Of a DNA stretch of 64,000 bases, positions 48,638 to 57,402 are shown piece after piece. Within the stretch, counting starts at the first letter, position 1, and every line of letters begins with the position of its first letter. The notes under the pieces are model-generated. The model had not been told where the DNA came from and did no database searches. It saw only the letters and a program-made list of their open reading frames with translations. This DNA is from Gp7-AA6 sp036395755 (GTDB lineage: Bacteria > Acidobacteriota > Thermoanaerobaculia > UBA5066 > Gp7-AA6), in assembly GCA_036395755.1 (NCBI GenBank), contig DASWCZ010000057.1, forward strand, positions 27,293-91,292. Direction: 5' to 3'. The position numbers were made by a program, and so were the translations under genes.

Positions 48638-51600
48638 ATGCCAGAGGACCACGTCCGAAGGAGACTTCCCTGTCTCGTCCTTCCCGTTGCACTGTTTCTC
48701 GCACCGGTGGTCAGTGTCGCGCAGTCGCCTCAGGCTGACGTTTCCGATTTGAGATTGCCCGACGGCACCGGAGCGACGAAGGCCACCCACAGTCTGCCCA
48801 CCCCGGGCGAAATCGGAGTCTGGGTCAAATTGGTCGATCCCCCATTGGCGGTCGCGGTCGGCCCGGACGCCAAGAAGGTCGGGGCGAAGCTGAACGGCGC
48901 CCAGCAACGCAAGTATCTCCAGGACCTCAAACAGAAGCAGGACTCGTTGATGGGGCAAATCCGGAATCTGGGCGGTCGGGAAATAGCGCGCGTCAGCAAA
49001 GCCTACAACGCTCTCGCCGTTTCCATCGACGACTCCAAATTGGGCTCAGTGGCGGCTCTCCCGGGCGTGGCCAAGATCCGTCCGATCATCGACTACCAGC
49101 TCGACCTCGCCGCAGTTCGTTCCTACATCGGGGCGGTGGACGTCGAGAATGCGGGCTATGACGGCACCGGCGTAACCGTCGGCGTGCTCGACTCGGGAAT
49201 CGACTACACGCACAAGGATTTCGGCGGACCCGGCACGCTCGCCGCCTATACGGCGGCGTACGGCACGTCGACTTCCGATCCGGCGAACAAGAGCCGGGAT
49301 GGCCTCTTCCCCACGGCCAAGGTCGTCAATGGATACGACTTCGTGGGTGAGGCCTGGCCGAGCGGTCCCCTCTCGCCGGACGACGACCCGATCGGCTGCG
49401 GAGGGCCGACTATAAGCCCCTCCTGCGCCGGCGGTCACGGAACGCACACCTCCGACATCATCGCCGGCCACAGTACGGACGACACGCACAAGGGGATCGC
49501 GCCGGGCGCCAGCCTCATCGAGGCCAAGGTCTGCAGCTCGGTTGCGAACGCCTGCAGCGGCGTCGCCCTGTTGCAGGGTATGGACTTCGTGCTCGATCCC
49601 AACGGCGACGGAGACATCTCCGACGCGGTCGACGTGATCAACATGTCGCTCGGTTCTTCTTACGGCCAGAAGGAGGACGATCTCTCCGAAGCGAGCCAGA
49701 ACGCATCCGCCCTGGGGGTCGTGGTCGTCGCGTCCGCAGGGAACTCTGCCGATCGACCTTACATCGTCGGTTCGCCATCGACCGCGCCTCGCGTCTTGAG
49801 CGTAGCAGCCACCTTCCATCCCGACGCGAAGCTCTATCTCATTACCACCCCCGCGACTTCCCCCAAGGGTGCAGTCTGGCAATCTTGGTCGGCATTGCCG
49901 ACGCTGACTTCGGGCACGCTGGTGTACGACACGACCAACGCGAGTACCGCGCGAGGCTGTACGAATGCCGCCGGCGGCAATCCTTATGCTTCCGGCTCAC
50001 ACACGGGCCAAATCCTGCTGATGGATCGTGGCCTCTGCGCGGTCAGCCTGAAAGTCTCGAACGCTGCAGCCGCCGGGGCCATCGCCGCGATCGTTGCGAA
50101 CAACGTCCCACAGGGGACTTGCGACCTTCCGCCCACTTTCTCCTTTGGCGGCGGGACACCAACGATCCCGGGCTACACGATCACGTTGGCGGACGGCAAC
50201 AGTCTCAAGGCGTCTGCGCTCGGCACGACCGCCACCATCGACCCCAGCTCCACCGCGTCTCTGGCGGAGAGCATGGCGGCTTTTTCGTCGCGCGGTCCGA
50301 GCTACAGCTACAACTCGATCAAGCCGGACATCGGGGGACCCGGTACGGACGTTCTCTCGGCAGAAGTCGGCACAGGAACGGGCGAGACGCCGTTTTCCGG
50401 GACTTCCGCGTCGGCCCCGGTCCTCGCCGGAGCGGCGGCACTGCTGGTCGATCGATACCCGTCGCGAACGTCCTCGGAAATCAAGTCGCTTCTGATGAAC
50501 ACGGCAGAAACGAACACTAGCCAGAACCCGGTAGCCTGCCCCGGAGCCGTGCCGATCACGCGCATCGGCGGGGGCGTGGTCCGCGTGAAGCGGGCCTTCG
50601 ACAGCAAGACCGCGGCGTGGGACGCCGACGACCTCACGGGCAGCCTGTCGTTCGGATACCAGGCGCTGGCGGGAACCACTTCGTTCCAGAAGGCGGTCGT
50701 GGTCCGCAATTACGGCAGCGGCAGCCGAACTTACTTGATCACGCCCAGCTTCCGCGACGCCAGTGATGCGGCGAGCGGGGCCATCGCTTTCACTGCGCCT
50801 TCGAGCGTCACGGTCGCCGGCAATGGAAGCAAGAGCTTCAATTTCAAGATCACGGTCGACGTCACGAAATTGCCCATCTGGACTTTGAATGGCGGCAGCC
50901 GGGGCGGTGACGGCTTCCGACTTCAGGATTTCGAGTTCGACGGCCTGGTCACGATCGCCGACTCCACGGACACCGTCCACCTCCCCTGGCAGATCCTGCC
51001 GCACCGGTCTGCCGCAGTCCTTCCTGCGAGCACGAGCGTCGCACTCTCCGGCGGCTCGGGCACCCTGTCGCTCTCGAATGCGACCGGCGCCGTTGATGGA
51101 AGGGTGGACGTCTTTTCTCTGCTCGGAACGAGTGCCCGTGTCCCTCCGCCCCTTCTGCCGGACCCGGGCGACAACTTCGCAATCGTCGACTTGAAGTCGG
51201 TCGGCGCGCGGCTGGTCAGTATCGGCGCTGGGCAATTCGGGATCCAATTCGCGGTCAACACGTTCGGCGTGCGGTCGCACCCGAACTACCCGGCCGAGTT
51301 CGACATCTACATCGACACGAACCGGGACGGGACGTTCGATTCCGTGATCTTCAACGCCGAAAATGGAGGCTTTGCGGCCAGCGGGCAGAACGTCGTTTTT
51401 GCGGGGCCTCTGCCATCCGGCCCCTTCACGGCGTTTTTCTTCACGGATGCGGATCTCGACTCCGGAAATGCGATCTTGACCGCGCCGCTCTCCGCCCTTG
51501 GTCTCACCCCGAGCACGAAGTTCGACGTTTCGGTATTTGGCTGCGACAACTACTTCACCGGCATTTGCACGGATGCCGTCACCGGCATGACCTATACGGC

Positions 51601-51787
51601 TGGAACGCCCCGCTACGTGGGTTCCGGAGTACCGTCGAGTGGCGTGCCGGCCGGCGGCAGCAGCACGCTGACGATTTCGGCCGTGCCGGGCGGTGACGTC
51701 GCGTCACCGTCGCAAAGCGGCCTGCTTCTCATGTACCGCGACGCGCGAACTCAGCGTCAGGCCGACGCCATCGCAGTGTCGCCGTAG
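48638..51787 (+). CDS. Secreted subtilisin-like S8 protease with PA domain
   Basis: A 1049-residue exported serine protease. Signal peptide about 1-28, an inhibitor I9-like propeptide about 30-165, then the catalytic domain with Asp185 (L-D-S-G-I), His267 (G-H-G-T-H) and Ser590 (S-G-T-S-A). A protease-associated (PA) insertion lies between His and Ser (about 430-500). The C-terminal 400 residues look like beta-sandwich domains. AGGAGG precedes ATG 48638. A secreted degradative enzyme; it is followed by a hairpin terminator. Confidence 0.9.
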   Translation: MPEDHVRRRLPCLVLPVALFLAPVVSVAQSPQADVSDLRLPDGTGATKATHSLPTPGEIGVWVKLVDPPLAVAVGPDAKKVGAKLNGAQQRKYLQDLKQKQDSLMGQIRNLGGREIARVSKAYNALAVSIDDSKLGSVAALPGVAKIRPIIDYQLDLAAVRSYIGAVDVENAGYDGTGVTVGVLDSGIDYTHKDFGGPGTLAAYTAAYGTSTSDPANKSRDGLFPTAKVVNGYDFVGEAWPSGPLSPDDDPIGCGGPTISPSCAGGHGTHTSDIIAGHSTDDTHKGIAPGASLIEAKVCSSVANACSGVALLQGMDFVLDPNGDGDISDAVDVINMSLGSSYGQKEDDLSEASQNASALGVVVVASAGNSADRPYIVGSPSTAPRVLSVAATFHPDAKLYLITTPATSPKGAVWQSWSALPTLTSGTLVYDTTNASTARGCTNAAGGNPYASGSHTGQILLMDRGLCAVSLKVSNAAAAGAIAAIVANNVPQGTCDLPPTFSFGGGTPTIPGYTITLADGNSLKASALGTTATIDPSSTASLAESMAAFSSRGPSYSYNSIKPDIGGPGTDVLSAEVGTGTGETPFSGTSASAPVLAGAAALLVDRYPSRTSSEIKSLLMNTAETNTSQNPVACPGAVPITRIGGGVVRVKRAFDSKTAAWDADDLTGSLSFGYQALAGTTSFQKAVVVRNYGSGSRTYLITPSFRDASDAASGAIAFTAPSSVTVAGNGSKSFNFKITVDVTKLPIWTLNGGSRGGDGFRLQDFEFDGLVTIADSTDTVHLPWQILPHRSAAVLPASTSVALSGGSGTLSLSNATGAVDGRVDVFSLLGTSARVPPPLLPDPGDNFAIVDLKSVGARLVSIGAGQFGIQFAVNTFGVRSHPNYPAEFDIYIDTNRDGTFDSVIFNAENGGFAASGQNVVFAGPLPSGPFTAFFFTDADLDSGNAILTAPLSALGLTPSTKFDVSVFGCDNYFTGICTDAVTGMTYTAGTPRYVGSGVPSSGVPAGGSSTLTISAVPGGDVASPSQSGLLLMYRDARTQRQADAIAVSP

Positions 51788-51816
51788 AGCATCGCCGGAA
51801 GGACCTGCGCGGAAAA

Positions 51817-51842
51817 GAGGCCGGCCTGCTCAGGCCGGCCTC
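51817..51842. terminator. Strong hairpin after the subtilase gene
   Basis: GAGGCCGGCCT and AGGCCGGCCTC form a perfect 11-bp stem with a 4-base loop. No T-run follows on the plus strand (TCTGCG); on the minus strand TTTTCC follows, so it can act there. Confidence 0.65.
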
Positions 51843-51866
51843 TCTGCGCACGGTTGAGACGCTCGG

Positions 51867-51956
51867 TTACAGCACGCCGCGGGCGCGAAGATCGCGGACG
51901 ACTTCGACGGCGAGAGACAGCAGTGCGAGGGCGAGCAGCAGCTGGCCGAGAAACAT
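51867..51956 (-). CDS. Possible 29-residue membrane peptide
   Basis: A short frame starting ATG and ending TAA encodes M-F-L-G-Q-L-L-L-A-L-A-L-L-S-L-A-V-E-V-V-R-D-L-R, one hydrophobic helix with a charged end. No clear ribosome-binding site was seen. It may be a small membrane protein or the leftover end of a larger gene. Confidence 0.3.
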   Translation of the reverse strand: MFLGQLLLALALLSLAVEVVRDLRARGVL

Positions 51957-51992
51957 GAAGCCGACGAGCCGTATAGGGCGTCTCTTTAACCA

Positions 51993-52075
51993 ATGCCCTC
52001 GCCCCCTCGGCTACCGCTTCTTCACGACGAGCGATGGCACCTCTTCCTCGAGTCGGGGCAATTCGTATAGGGCTA
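51993..52075 (+). pseudogene. Degenerate copy of the 3' part of the HpcH/HpaI aldolase gene
   Basis: The 23 bases at 52006-52028 are identical to 48310-48332 inside the aldolase gene, and similarity continues through CTCTTCCTCGAGTCGGG with a one-base deletion that breaks the frame. The parent and this fragment flank the subtilase gene. Confidence 0.8.
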
Positions 52076-52145
52076 CGACCCGCCCCGCTGACGCAGGAGA
52101 GCCGCCACCACGAGCGGGACATCCTGGCCTCAGAAGCCCGGCAAA
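52076..52145. other. Rest of the gap before the cytochrome b gene
   Basis: No gene, hairpin or promoter was recognised in these 70 bases, which separate the aldolase fragment from the 3' end of the cytochrome b-c gene. Confidence 0.4.
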
Positions 52146-53603
52146 CTAATTCATGGTCGCGCGCAGGTAGGCAACGAGCGCCGCGAGATCCGGGGCCTTG
52201 AGCTCGCTCGGTTGCATTCCCCCCTCGACCATCTTGGGGAGTGGTTTCCGTAGCAGACCCGTGAGCTGCGAATCCGTGAAGCGCTTGCCCAGGCCCGACA
52301 ACTTCACCAGTCCGTTTCCGCCGCGCCCTCCGGCGCCGTGGCAAGCGGAGCACCCCTCGCTCTCGAAGAGCAGCGCTCCCTTGGATTGCTCAGGGCTCAA
52401 GGCCGGAGCGATCGATGCGCTCACCGGACCCGCCATGGGACCCTCTTCCTGGGGCTGGAACGGCGCCTTGCTGTATTCTTCCTCGCTCTTTTCCTGGGCC
52501 TGGAGCTTGCTGCGCACCGCCGAATCGCGACGGTCCTCGAGTCCCGACTGAAAGCCGAGAAAAACGACGGCCGCGAACACGAGAAAAAAGCCGGCGACAG
52601 AGACCGGGCGCTCTGAGGGACGTCGGCGCGGGGATCGGTCGAGGAAAGGAAGTCCGAAGAGAGCGCCGAAAAGCAGCAGCGGAATCACGACGATTCCGAT
52701 GATGAGGCCGCCCTTGTGCCAGTACTTCAGCCACTGGAAGGCTGGCAGGTAGTACCACTCCGGTCGCGGAACGTAAGTCGAGTCGGCAGGGTTCGCCACA
52801 GGCCCGAGTCGAACCGGCCACAGCAGAGCGAGCGCGCCCAGGGCGATGATGAGCAGGATACCGAAAACGAAATCCTTGAATACCTGACCGGGGTAGAAAA
52901 CCTCCGTCGCGAGCTCGCTCCCCTTCTCTTCCCGCACCGGGGGGCCCGCCGCGCCCGCCCTTCGAAAGAGAAAAACATGCATCGCGACGGCTCCGATGAT
53001 GAGCGCCGGAATCGCGAAGACATGAAGCACGTAGAAGCGGCTGAGTGTCAGTGTTCCCATCTCGGGTCCGCCACGGAGCACGGTCTTCACAAAATTCCCG
53101 ACGAGAGGTATCTCGGAGACGATGTTCGTTCCGACAGCCGTCGCGAAATACGCTCTGCGGTCCCACGGCAGGAGATATCCCGTGAAGCTCATGCCGAAGA
53201 CGAGCAGGAAGAGAAAACAGCCGACCAGCCAGAGCAGCTCCCGGCGGTTCTTGTAGGCGCCGTAGAGAAATGTCTGAGCGAGATGGAGCAGGAGCAGAAC
53301 GATCATGAGACTCGAACCGTAAGAGTGGAGACCTCTCAGGAAGCGTCCTCCCCAGACCTCCTTCTGGATGTAGGCGACGGTTGTGTGGGCATGGTCGACC
53401 GATGGGACATAGTAGAGAGCCAGGCAAATGCCCGTTACGATTTGATTGACGAAGACGAAAAGCAACCCGCTTCCGAAAACATAGGCCCACCGCGAACCGC
53501 CTGGAATCGGCTCGTCGAGCGCCTCGTGCATGAGCCCGCGCCACCCGACTCGCTGATCGAGCCAGCGTGCGAGGCCGCCCGGACGGCCGACATCGCTGCT
53601 CAA
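52146..53603 (-). CDS. Cytochrome b fused to a C-terminal cytochrome c (bc complex)
   Basis: A 485-residue fusion. The cytochrome b part has eight or so helices, haem-ligand His pairs (such as His93 and His107 in the second helix and matching His in the fourth) and the quinol-site motif P-E-W-Y near residue 275. A soluble linker leads to a c-type haem motif C-S-A-C-H at residues 418-422. This joins quinol oxidation and electron output in one protein. The TTG start overlaps the Rieske stop (TTGA), so the two are translationally coupled. Confidence 0.88.
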   Translation of the reverse strand: MSSDVGRPGGLARWLDQRVGWRGLMHEALDEPIPGGSRWAYVFGSGLLFVFVNQIVTGICLALYYVPSVDHAHTTVAYIQKEVWGGRFLRGLHSYGSSLMIVLLLLHLAQTFLYGAYKNRRELLWLVGCFLFLLVFGMSFTGYLLPWDRRAYFATAVGTNIVSEIPLVGNFVKTVLRGGPEMGTLTLSRFYVLHVFAIPALIIGAVAMHVFLFRRAGAAGPPVREEKGSELATEVFYPGQVFKDFVFGILLIIALGALALLWPVRLGPVANPADSTYVPRPEWYYLPAFQWLKYWHKGGLIIGIVVIPLLLFGALFGLPFLDRSPRRRPSERPVSVAGFFLVFAAVVFLGFQSGLEDRRDSAVRSKLQAQEKSEEEYSKAPFQPQEEGPMAGPVSASIAPALSPEQSKGALLFESEGCSACHGAGGRGGNGLVKLSGLGKRFTDSQLTGLLRKPLPKMVEGGMQPSELKAPDLAALVAYLRATMN

Positions 53604-54160
53604 CCGATCACCTCTTTGTACGAGACGAGATTGCGGAAAACCTCGTACCTGACCAGGAGCATTCCGTTCTCGACCTTCACCGGCAGGGTATCGAGGCTGC
53701 GCGGAGAAGGTCCGCCGATCAGCGCTCCGTTCCGGCCGAACTTCGCGTGATGACACGGGCAGTGGAAGATCCCCTCGTCTTCCCGCCACGGCACGCCGCA
53801 TCCCAGGTGCGGGCACACGTCGGATACGACCGCGAGCTGATTGCGTCCGTCCCGGACGACCCAGACGGCGCGCTTCGAGGTCAGCGCCCTCCAGCCGTCG
53901 ACACGCCGGACCTCGACTTCTTTTCGGAACGGCCCCTGCCCTGCGAACTCATCCGCTCGACCGACCGAATACCACGCCACCCCGCCCGTGGCTCGAAAGA
54001 CCGGATACAGGAGATAGCGCAGGACCGGAACGGCCATAAGAATGCCCACGACGCCGCTGATCGAGCCGATCAGCACGGCGAAGAAGGAACGCCGCGTCGG
54101 CAAGAGTCTCGCCTCCGCCGAAGTCTTGCCGACCGGTGGCCCGCCCAGGGTGTCCGACAA
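53600..54160 (-). CDS. Rieske iron-sulfur protein of the bc complex
   Basis: A 186-residue protein with one N-terminal helix (about residues 25-48) preceded by a T-R-R-S-F twin-arginine-like motif, and the [2Fe-2S] ligands C-P-H-L-G-C and C-P-C-H-H. It accepts electrons from quinol at the cytochrome b site. TTG start. It is followed at once by the cytochrome b-c gene. Confidence 0.9.
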   Translation of the reverse strand: MSDTLGGPPVGKTSAEARLLPTRRSFFAVLIGSISGVVGILMAVPVLRYLLYPVFRATGGVAWYSVGRADEFAGQGPFRKEVEVRRVDGWRALTSKRAVWVVRDGRNQLAVVSDVCPHLGCGVPWREDEGIFHCPCHHAKFGRNGALIGGPSPRSLDTLPVKVENGMLLVRYEVFRNLVSYKEVIG

Positions 54161-54202
54161 GTCAGCCCCGAGAGATAGGACGGCCGAGAAGCTTCGTCAA
54201 AC

Positions 54203-54490
54203 CTACTTCTTGTCGCCTGGATAGTCCTTCAGCCAGGCCGGATCGACTTCCTTTGCGCCGCGTTTCGCCTTCTCCGCGAGCAGCCACTTGCCGCGCTCAT
54301 TGTGCGTCGCGGCCCCCTTCTTCGGAATCTTCTCGTTGTGACAGTACTGGCAGCTCGTCGCATCGTATCCGAGCTCTTTCGCCTTCTTCTGGATCGGCAA
54401 CGTGGCGTTCGACACGGATGTCACGAGCATCCACCCGGCCCAGAAAAGCGCCATGGCTGCCATTCCGATCCGCGTTCCGCCTTTTCCCAT
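54203..54490 (-). CDS. Small monohaem c-type cytochrome
   Basis: A 95-residue exported protein with an N-terminal hydrophobic segment (about 7-26) and one haem motif C-Q-Y-C-H near residue 48. Positively charged C-terminal half. It lies between the haem-barrel gene and the Rieske gene, so it could carry electrons between outer membrane and bc complex. ATG 54490 chosen with GGGAGAAGAAATG upstream. Confidence 0.75.
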   Translation of the reverse strand: MGKGGTRIGMAAMALFWAGWMLVTSVSNATLPIQKKAKELGYDATSCQYCHNEKIPKKGAATHNERGKWLLAEKAKRGAKEVDPAWLKDYPGDKK

Positions 54491-54506
54491 TTCTTCTCCC
54501 CAACCC

Positions 54507-55790
54507 TTACCAGATCCAGATGAACCGAATCTGAAAAGCGCTGTCCTTCCTGTCTCCCCTGGTCCCCTGCTCCAACTTCGTGTAAGCATACTCAGCGATG
54601 GCTTGAAGACCGTTGCCCATCGCCTTGTTGGCCGCGACCGTGTAACGCGTTCGCTCGTTTGCGGACTTCCGATCGGATGGATCGAAAGAGTCGTACCGCC
54701 CGGCGAAGCCGAGCAGGTTCGCGGCGATGACGTCGGCCTCGCCGAAGTAACCTCTGACCTTGCTGCGCGGGCCGTAGCCGGCGGACGAAGTGAAGGTATC
54801 GTCCTTGCCCTCCAGGTACCCTCCTAACAGAAGCACCGGTCCCACCGGATAAGAGGCGTACAAGGCGTAGCGGTCGAAGTTGTTCTTGAAGAAGACTTCG
54901 TTGTTGGATCCCACCACGGGCAAGTCGAGCTTCCCGTTGTAATAGTAGAGGGTTACGCCTCCACCGCTGTCGGTCAGGATCTGCGTGAACAGCAGTTGGA
55001 TGTCCTTGCTGTTATAGGAAGGGCGGCCTCTCACCTTCGAGTCGCTGCCCGAAAGACCTGTGGCGGGCACCACCGTACCCTCCTCATCGCTGAAGCTCAG
55101 GCCGTTGAAGAGCGTGGCGCGGATCGAGCTCCGATTGACCGTATAACCCAGTTCCAGGCCAGCCTGGTCGAAGCTCCCGCCAGTCGTTGGTGAGGTCCAG
55201 GGCGTAAAGAAAGTCGGCTGGTTGAAGTTGCCTCCTGTTGTCTGAAAAAGCGGCCGTCCAATCGTGATCGGCCGGTCCGAGGCGCCGTAGCCCTCGAAAG
55301 GATGGAAGATGCCCAGGCGCGCCGAAAAATGCCCGGGACCCGCCTTCCAGTTGCCGCGTCCGTAGGCGTTCTCCGCCTCGGGACTCTCGCCCGCCGCGAG
55401 CGAGATCTCGAATAGCGAGGAGAAGTTGCCGAGGAACGCCCCCGTCAGAGGGTAGAGCGTGATCTCGAAATGGGTCAGCTGGTTCGTCGTCGTGACAACG
55501 CCGGCGTTGTCGGTGCGCGAGAGATCGTAGCGAGTCTGCAGACGGAGGGAGTCGTAGTCGGAAACCATGAACTTGAACGTCTCCTTCTCATCCCTCTTGC
55601 CGATCTCCTCCGGCGTCCGGAATCCGGCCGCTCGGAACTGATAGCCCGCCTCCGTCAACCTGGGAATCACGGTGTGGCAGTATCCGCAAGCCACCTGGTA
55701 TTTCCGACTAAACATCGGCATCCCGGGAGCCGCCGACACGACCGCGAACAGCAGGGCAGGCCCGAGGACGATCGCCCGCACCACTCTCAT
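54507..55790 (-). CDS. Outer-membrane beta-barrel with N-terminal c-haem (Cyc2-like cytochrome-porin)
   Basis: A 427-residue protein: signal peptide (1-22), then M-F-S-R-K-Y-Q-V-A-C-G-Y-C-H with haem at Cys35-His39, then about 380 residues of alternating strands ending in F-I-W-I-W, typical of a barrel. Layout and size recall Cyc2-type fused cytochrome-porins that carry electrons across the outer membrane, and it is the first gene of the operon with the small cytochrome, Rieske and cytochrome b-c genes. Whether it oxidises iron or another donor is not known. The palindrome at 55930-55945 is upstream. Confidence 0.78.
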   Translation of the reverse strand: MRVVRAIVLGPALLFAVVSAAPGMPMFSRKYQVACGYCHTVIPRLTEAGYQFRAAGFRTPEEIGKRDEKETFKFMVSDYDSLRLQTRYDLSRTDNAGVVTTTNQLTHFEITLYPLTGAFLGNFSSLFEISLAAGESPEAENAYGRGNWKAGPGHFSARLGIFHPFEGYGASDRPITIGRPLFQTTGGNFNQPTFFTPWTSPTTGGSFDQAGLELGYTVNRSSIRATLFNGLSFSDEEGTVVPATGLSGSDSKVRGRPSYNSKDIQLLFTQILTDSGGGVTLYYYNGKLDLPVVGSNNEVFFKNNFDRYALYASYPVGPVLLLGGYLEGKDDTFTSSAGYGPRSKVRGYFGEADVIAANLLGFAGRYDSFDPSDRKSANERTRYTVAANKAMGNGLQAIAEYAYTKLEQGTRGDRKDSAFQIRFIWIW

Positions 55791-55929
55791 TGCTTCACTC
55801 CTTTTCTCCGGCTGCGGGCTTGCAGCCGGCCGTTGAAAAGACAAGTGTCCGAGACGCTCCGCGAACCTGCATCCAACCTCCGAGGAAAAACTGGCTATCA
55901 AATTCTCGCGGCTTGCGCGGCCGAATCAA

Positions 55930-55945
55930 TGATGCGATTGAATCA
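55930..55945. promoter_or_regulatory. Palindrome copy 1 (TGATGCGATTGAATCA)
   Basis: One of five copies of a 16-base palindromic motif in the 55.9-62.5 kb redox region. It lies about 140 bases before the ATG of the haem-barrel/bc operon and overlaps the stop codon of the 55943 gene. Confidence 0.55.
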
Positions 55946-56386
55946 GTCGATCGACTCGACGACTTCGACGTCCTCCCCGAGCAGATCGCAGCAGAACCGC
56001 GCGAGCTCGTCATTCGAGAACTCGTTCCACCCGCGACATGGCCCTGGCCCCAATGCGGCTGCATCGCAGGCGAGGGCAACCTTGCACCGACTTTGTTCCG
56101 TGAGCTGCCAGAGGTTGGCGAACTCCTCCATCTGCGCGCGAGTCAAGTGCGTGCTGCGACCGATGAAGTCCCGCCAGCGACGGTCGAACTCGGCGACGTT
56201 CCAGCGCCGGAATCCGAAGCAGAAGATGCCCTGCTCGGCGGCGACCCGGCAGAGCGAGCTCTCTTCGTCCGTCAGGGGGAGAAGGCTTTCGCGCAATCGG
56301 GCGATGGTCTTCGGACGAGTCCAGACCGTCGGACGAACGAGAGCTGCGGAGGCTGCACGGGAAATGACCAAATCGCTGTTCGTCAC
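55943..56386 (-). CDS. Hypothetical cysteine-containing protein
   Basis: A 147-residue soluble protein with seven Cys, including C-F-G-F, A-C-D and R-F-C-C-D near the end. No known family is recognised. GTG start overlaps the stop of the LuxR-type regulator (GTGA), so it is co-translated with it. The Cys residues might serve in metal binding or redox sensing; this is a guess. Confidence 0.65.
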   Translation of the reverse strand: MTNSDLVISRAASAALVRPTVWTRPKTIARLRESLLPLTDEESSLCRVAAEQGIFCFGFRRWNVAEFDRRWRDFIGRSTHLTRAQMEEFANLWQLTEQSRCKVALACDAAALGPGPCRGWNEFSNDELARFCCDLLGEDVEVVESID

Positions 56387-56751
56387 TTCTCCTCCTTTGC
56401 TCGTGGTTTCGGCGTCGGTGTCGGGACGGGAATCAAGCCACTCGCATATCCCACGGCAACGGCCTGAATACGGCTGTGGACCCGGAGCTTCGCGAGAATT
56501 CGCTGAGAGTGGTTTCGCACTGTCGCAGTCGAAATCGACAGGCGCTGTGCGATCGCGCCGGTGCCGAGGCCCTGCGCGAGGTGGAGCAGCACCTGACGCT
56601 CCCGATGTGTGAGCTGCTCCTCCTCGTCAGGCGGGCGCTCGCGGCGCTTCCGGCGCGGACCCGTTCGGCGGCCGGCCGGGCTTCCGGTCCCACCCCGATC
56701 CGATCGACCGCCGCCTGGATCCAGCGCGCACTCCCACGTCGAGCCGATCAT
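56383..56751 (-). CDS. LuxR-type helix-turn-helix regulator without receiver domain
   Basis: About 122 residues: a short Arg/Gly-rich N-terminus (1-50) and a LuxR-type DNA-binding domain with L-T-H-R-E-R-Q-V-L, the recognition helix region S-I-S-T-A-T-V-R-N-H and I-L-A-K-L-R-V-H-S-R. Without a receiver domain its signal input is unknown; its small partner gene follows. It may bind the palindromes of this region, but these resemble CRP/FNR-style sites more than LuxR sites, so this is open. Confidence 0.8.
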   Translation of the reverse strand: MIGSTWECALDPGGGRSDRGGTGSPAGRRTGPRRKRRERPPDEEEQLTHRERQVLLHLAQGLGTGAIAQRLSISTATVRNHSQRILAKLRVHSRIQAVAVGYASGLIPVPTPTPKPRAKEEK

Positions 56752-56801
56752 CTTTCCTCCCTCGCTGGAGCGCAATGTAGAGCGGGCTTCTTCGGCGCGC
56801 C

Positions 56802-56817
56802 TGATGCAAATGACTCA
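56802..56817. promoter_or_regulatory. Palindrome copy 2 (TGATGCAAATGACTCA)
   Basis: Centred 59 bases before the LuxR-type regulator ATG (minus strand) and before the short gene at 56853 (plus strand). Second copy of the shared motif. Confidence 0.6.
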
Positions 56818-56852
56818 GCACCGAAACGAATTTCCTGAGGGAGAATCGGTAA

Positions 56853-57098
56853 GTGGCTCCTGTAGCCGACGCACTCGACTTTGCCGCCGAGCTCCTCTGC
56901 GCGCGATGGAGACGCGCTGTGGATCTGCTATGGCGTGAGACGGTGCGGCGCCGGCAAGCACGCCTCGACGAGCTGGAGCGGCGGCGCTCGGCGCGGAGGA
57001 TGAAAAGTCTGCAGAAGATCGTCCGGAGGGCGCTCGCCGACTATCACCGAATCGAACTCGAGCGGCAGGCGGTTGGAGCGCGGACTCGGAGATCGTAG
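56853..57098 (+). CDS. Small Arg-rich hypothetical protein
   Basis: An 81-residue helical, strongly basic protein (about 20 Arg), GTG start with TGAGGGAGA upstream. Not recognised. It is divergent from the LuxR-type gene and shares the palindrome-bearing region. Confidence 0.4.
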   Translation: MAPVADALDFAAELLCARWRRAVDLLWRETVRRRQARLDELERRRSARRMKSLQKIVRRALADYHRIELERQAVGARTRRS

Positions 57099-57162
57099 CG
57101 ATCGAAGGCGCGACGCGGCTGCGCTATCCGTTCGGATTCCCCGAGGCTAATCGGAAAGAGGC

Positions 57163-57225
57163 TTGAGGCTCCTCGTCTTCAACGCCGGAAGCTCTTCCCT
57201 CAAGTACAGTCTTTCGAGGTTGTGA
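57163..57225 (+). pseudogene. Remnant of an acetate kinase gene 5' end
   Basis: The frame reads L-R-L-L-V-F-N-A-G-S-S-S-L-K-Y-S-L and then stops (TGA at 57223-57225). It matches the conserved N-terminus of acetate kinase (I-L-V-x-N-x-G-S-S-S-L-K-Y). No further acetate kinase sequence follows, so this is a truncated relic. Confidence 0.65.
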
Positions 57226-57300
57226 GCAGTGGATCGTCATCGGTCTCTCCTCGCCGATCTCCCGAAGCCACTGATCGATAAAGCGAACCTCTCTGCAGAC

Positions 57301-57316
57301 TGATGCAGTTGAATCA
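57301..57316. promoter_or_regulatory. Palindrome copy 3 (TGATGCAGTTGAATCA)
   Basis: Third copy, centred 94 bases before the ATG of the second haem-barrel gene at 57403. It is flanked by C and G so that CTGAT and ATCAG are mirrored. Confidence 0.65.
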
Positions 57317-57402
57317 GGCGCGGATTCCCACGTTTCCCTAAACTGAGAACCCGGCCGAGGTTTCGGGAGATGTCGCTCGAAAGAGACGAAAGGAATGGCT
57401 CC

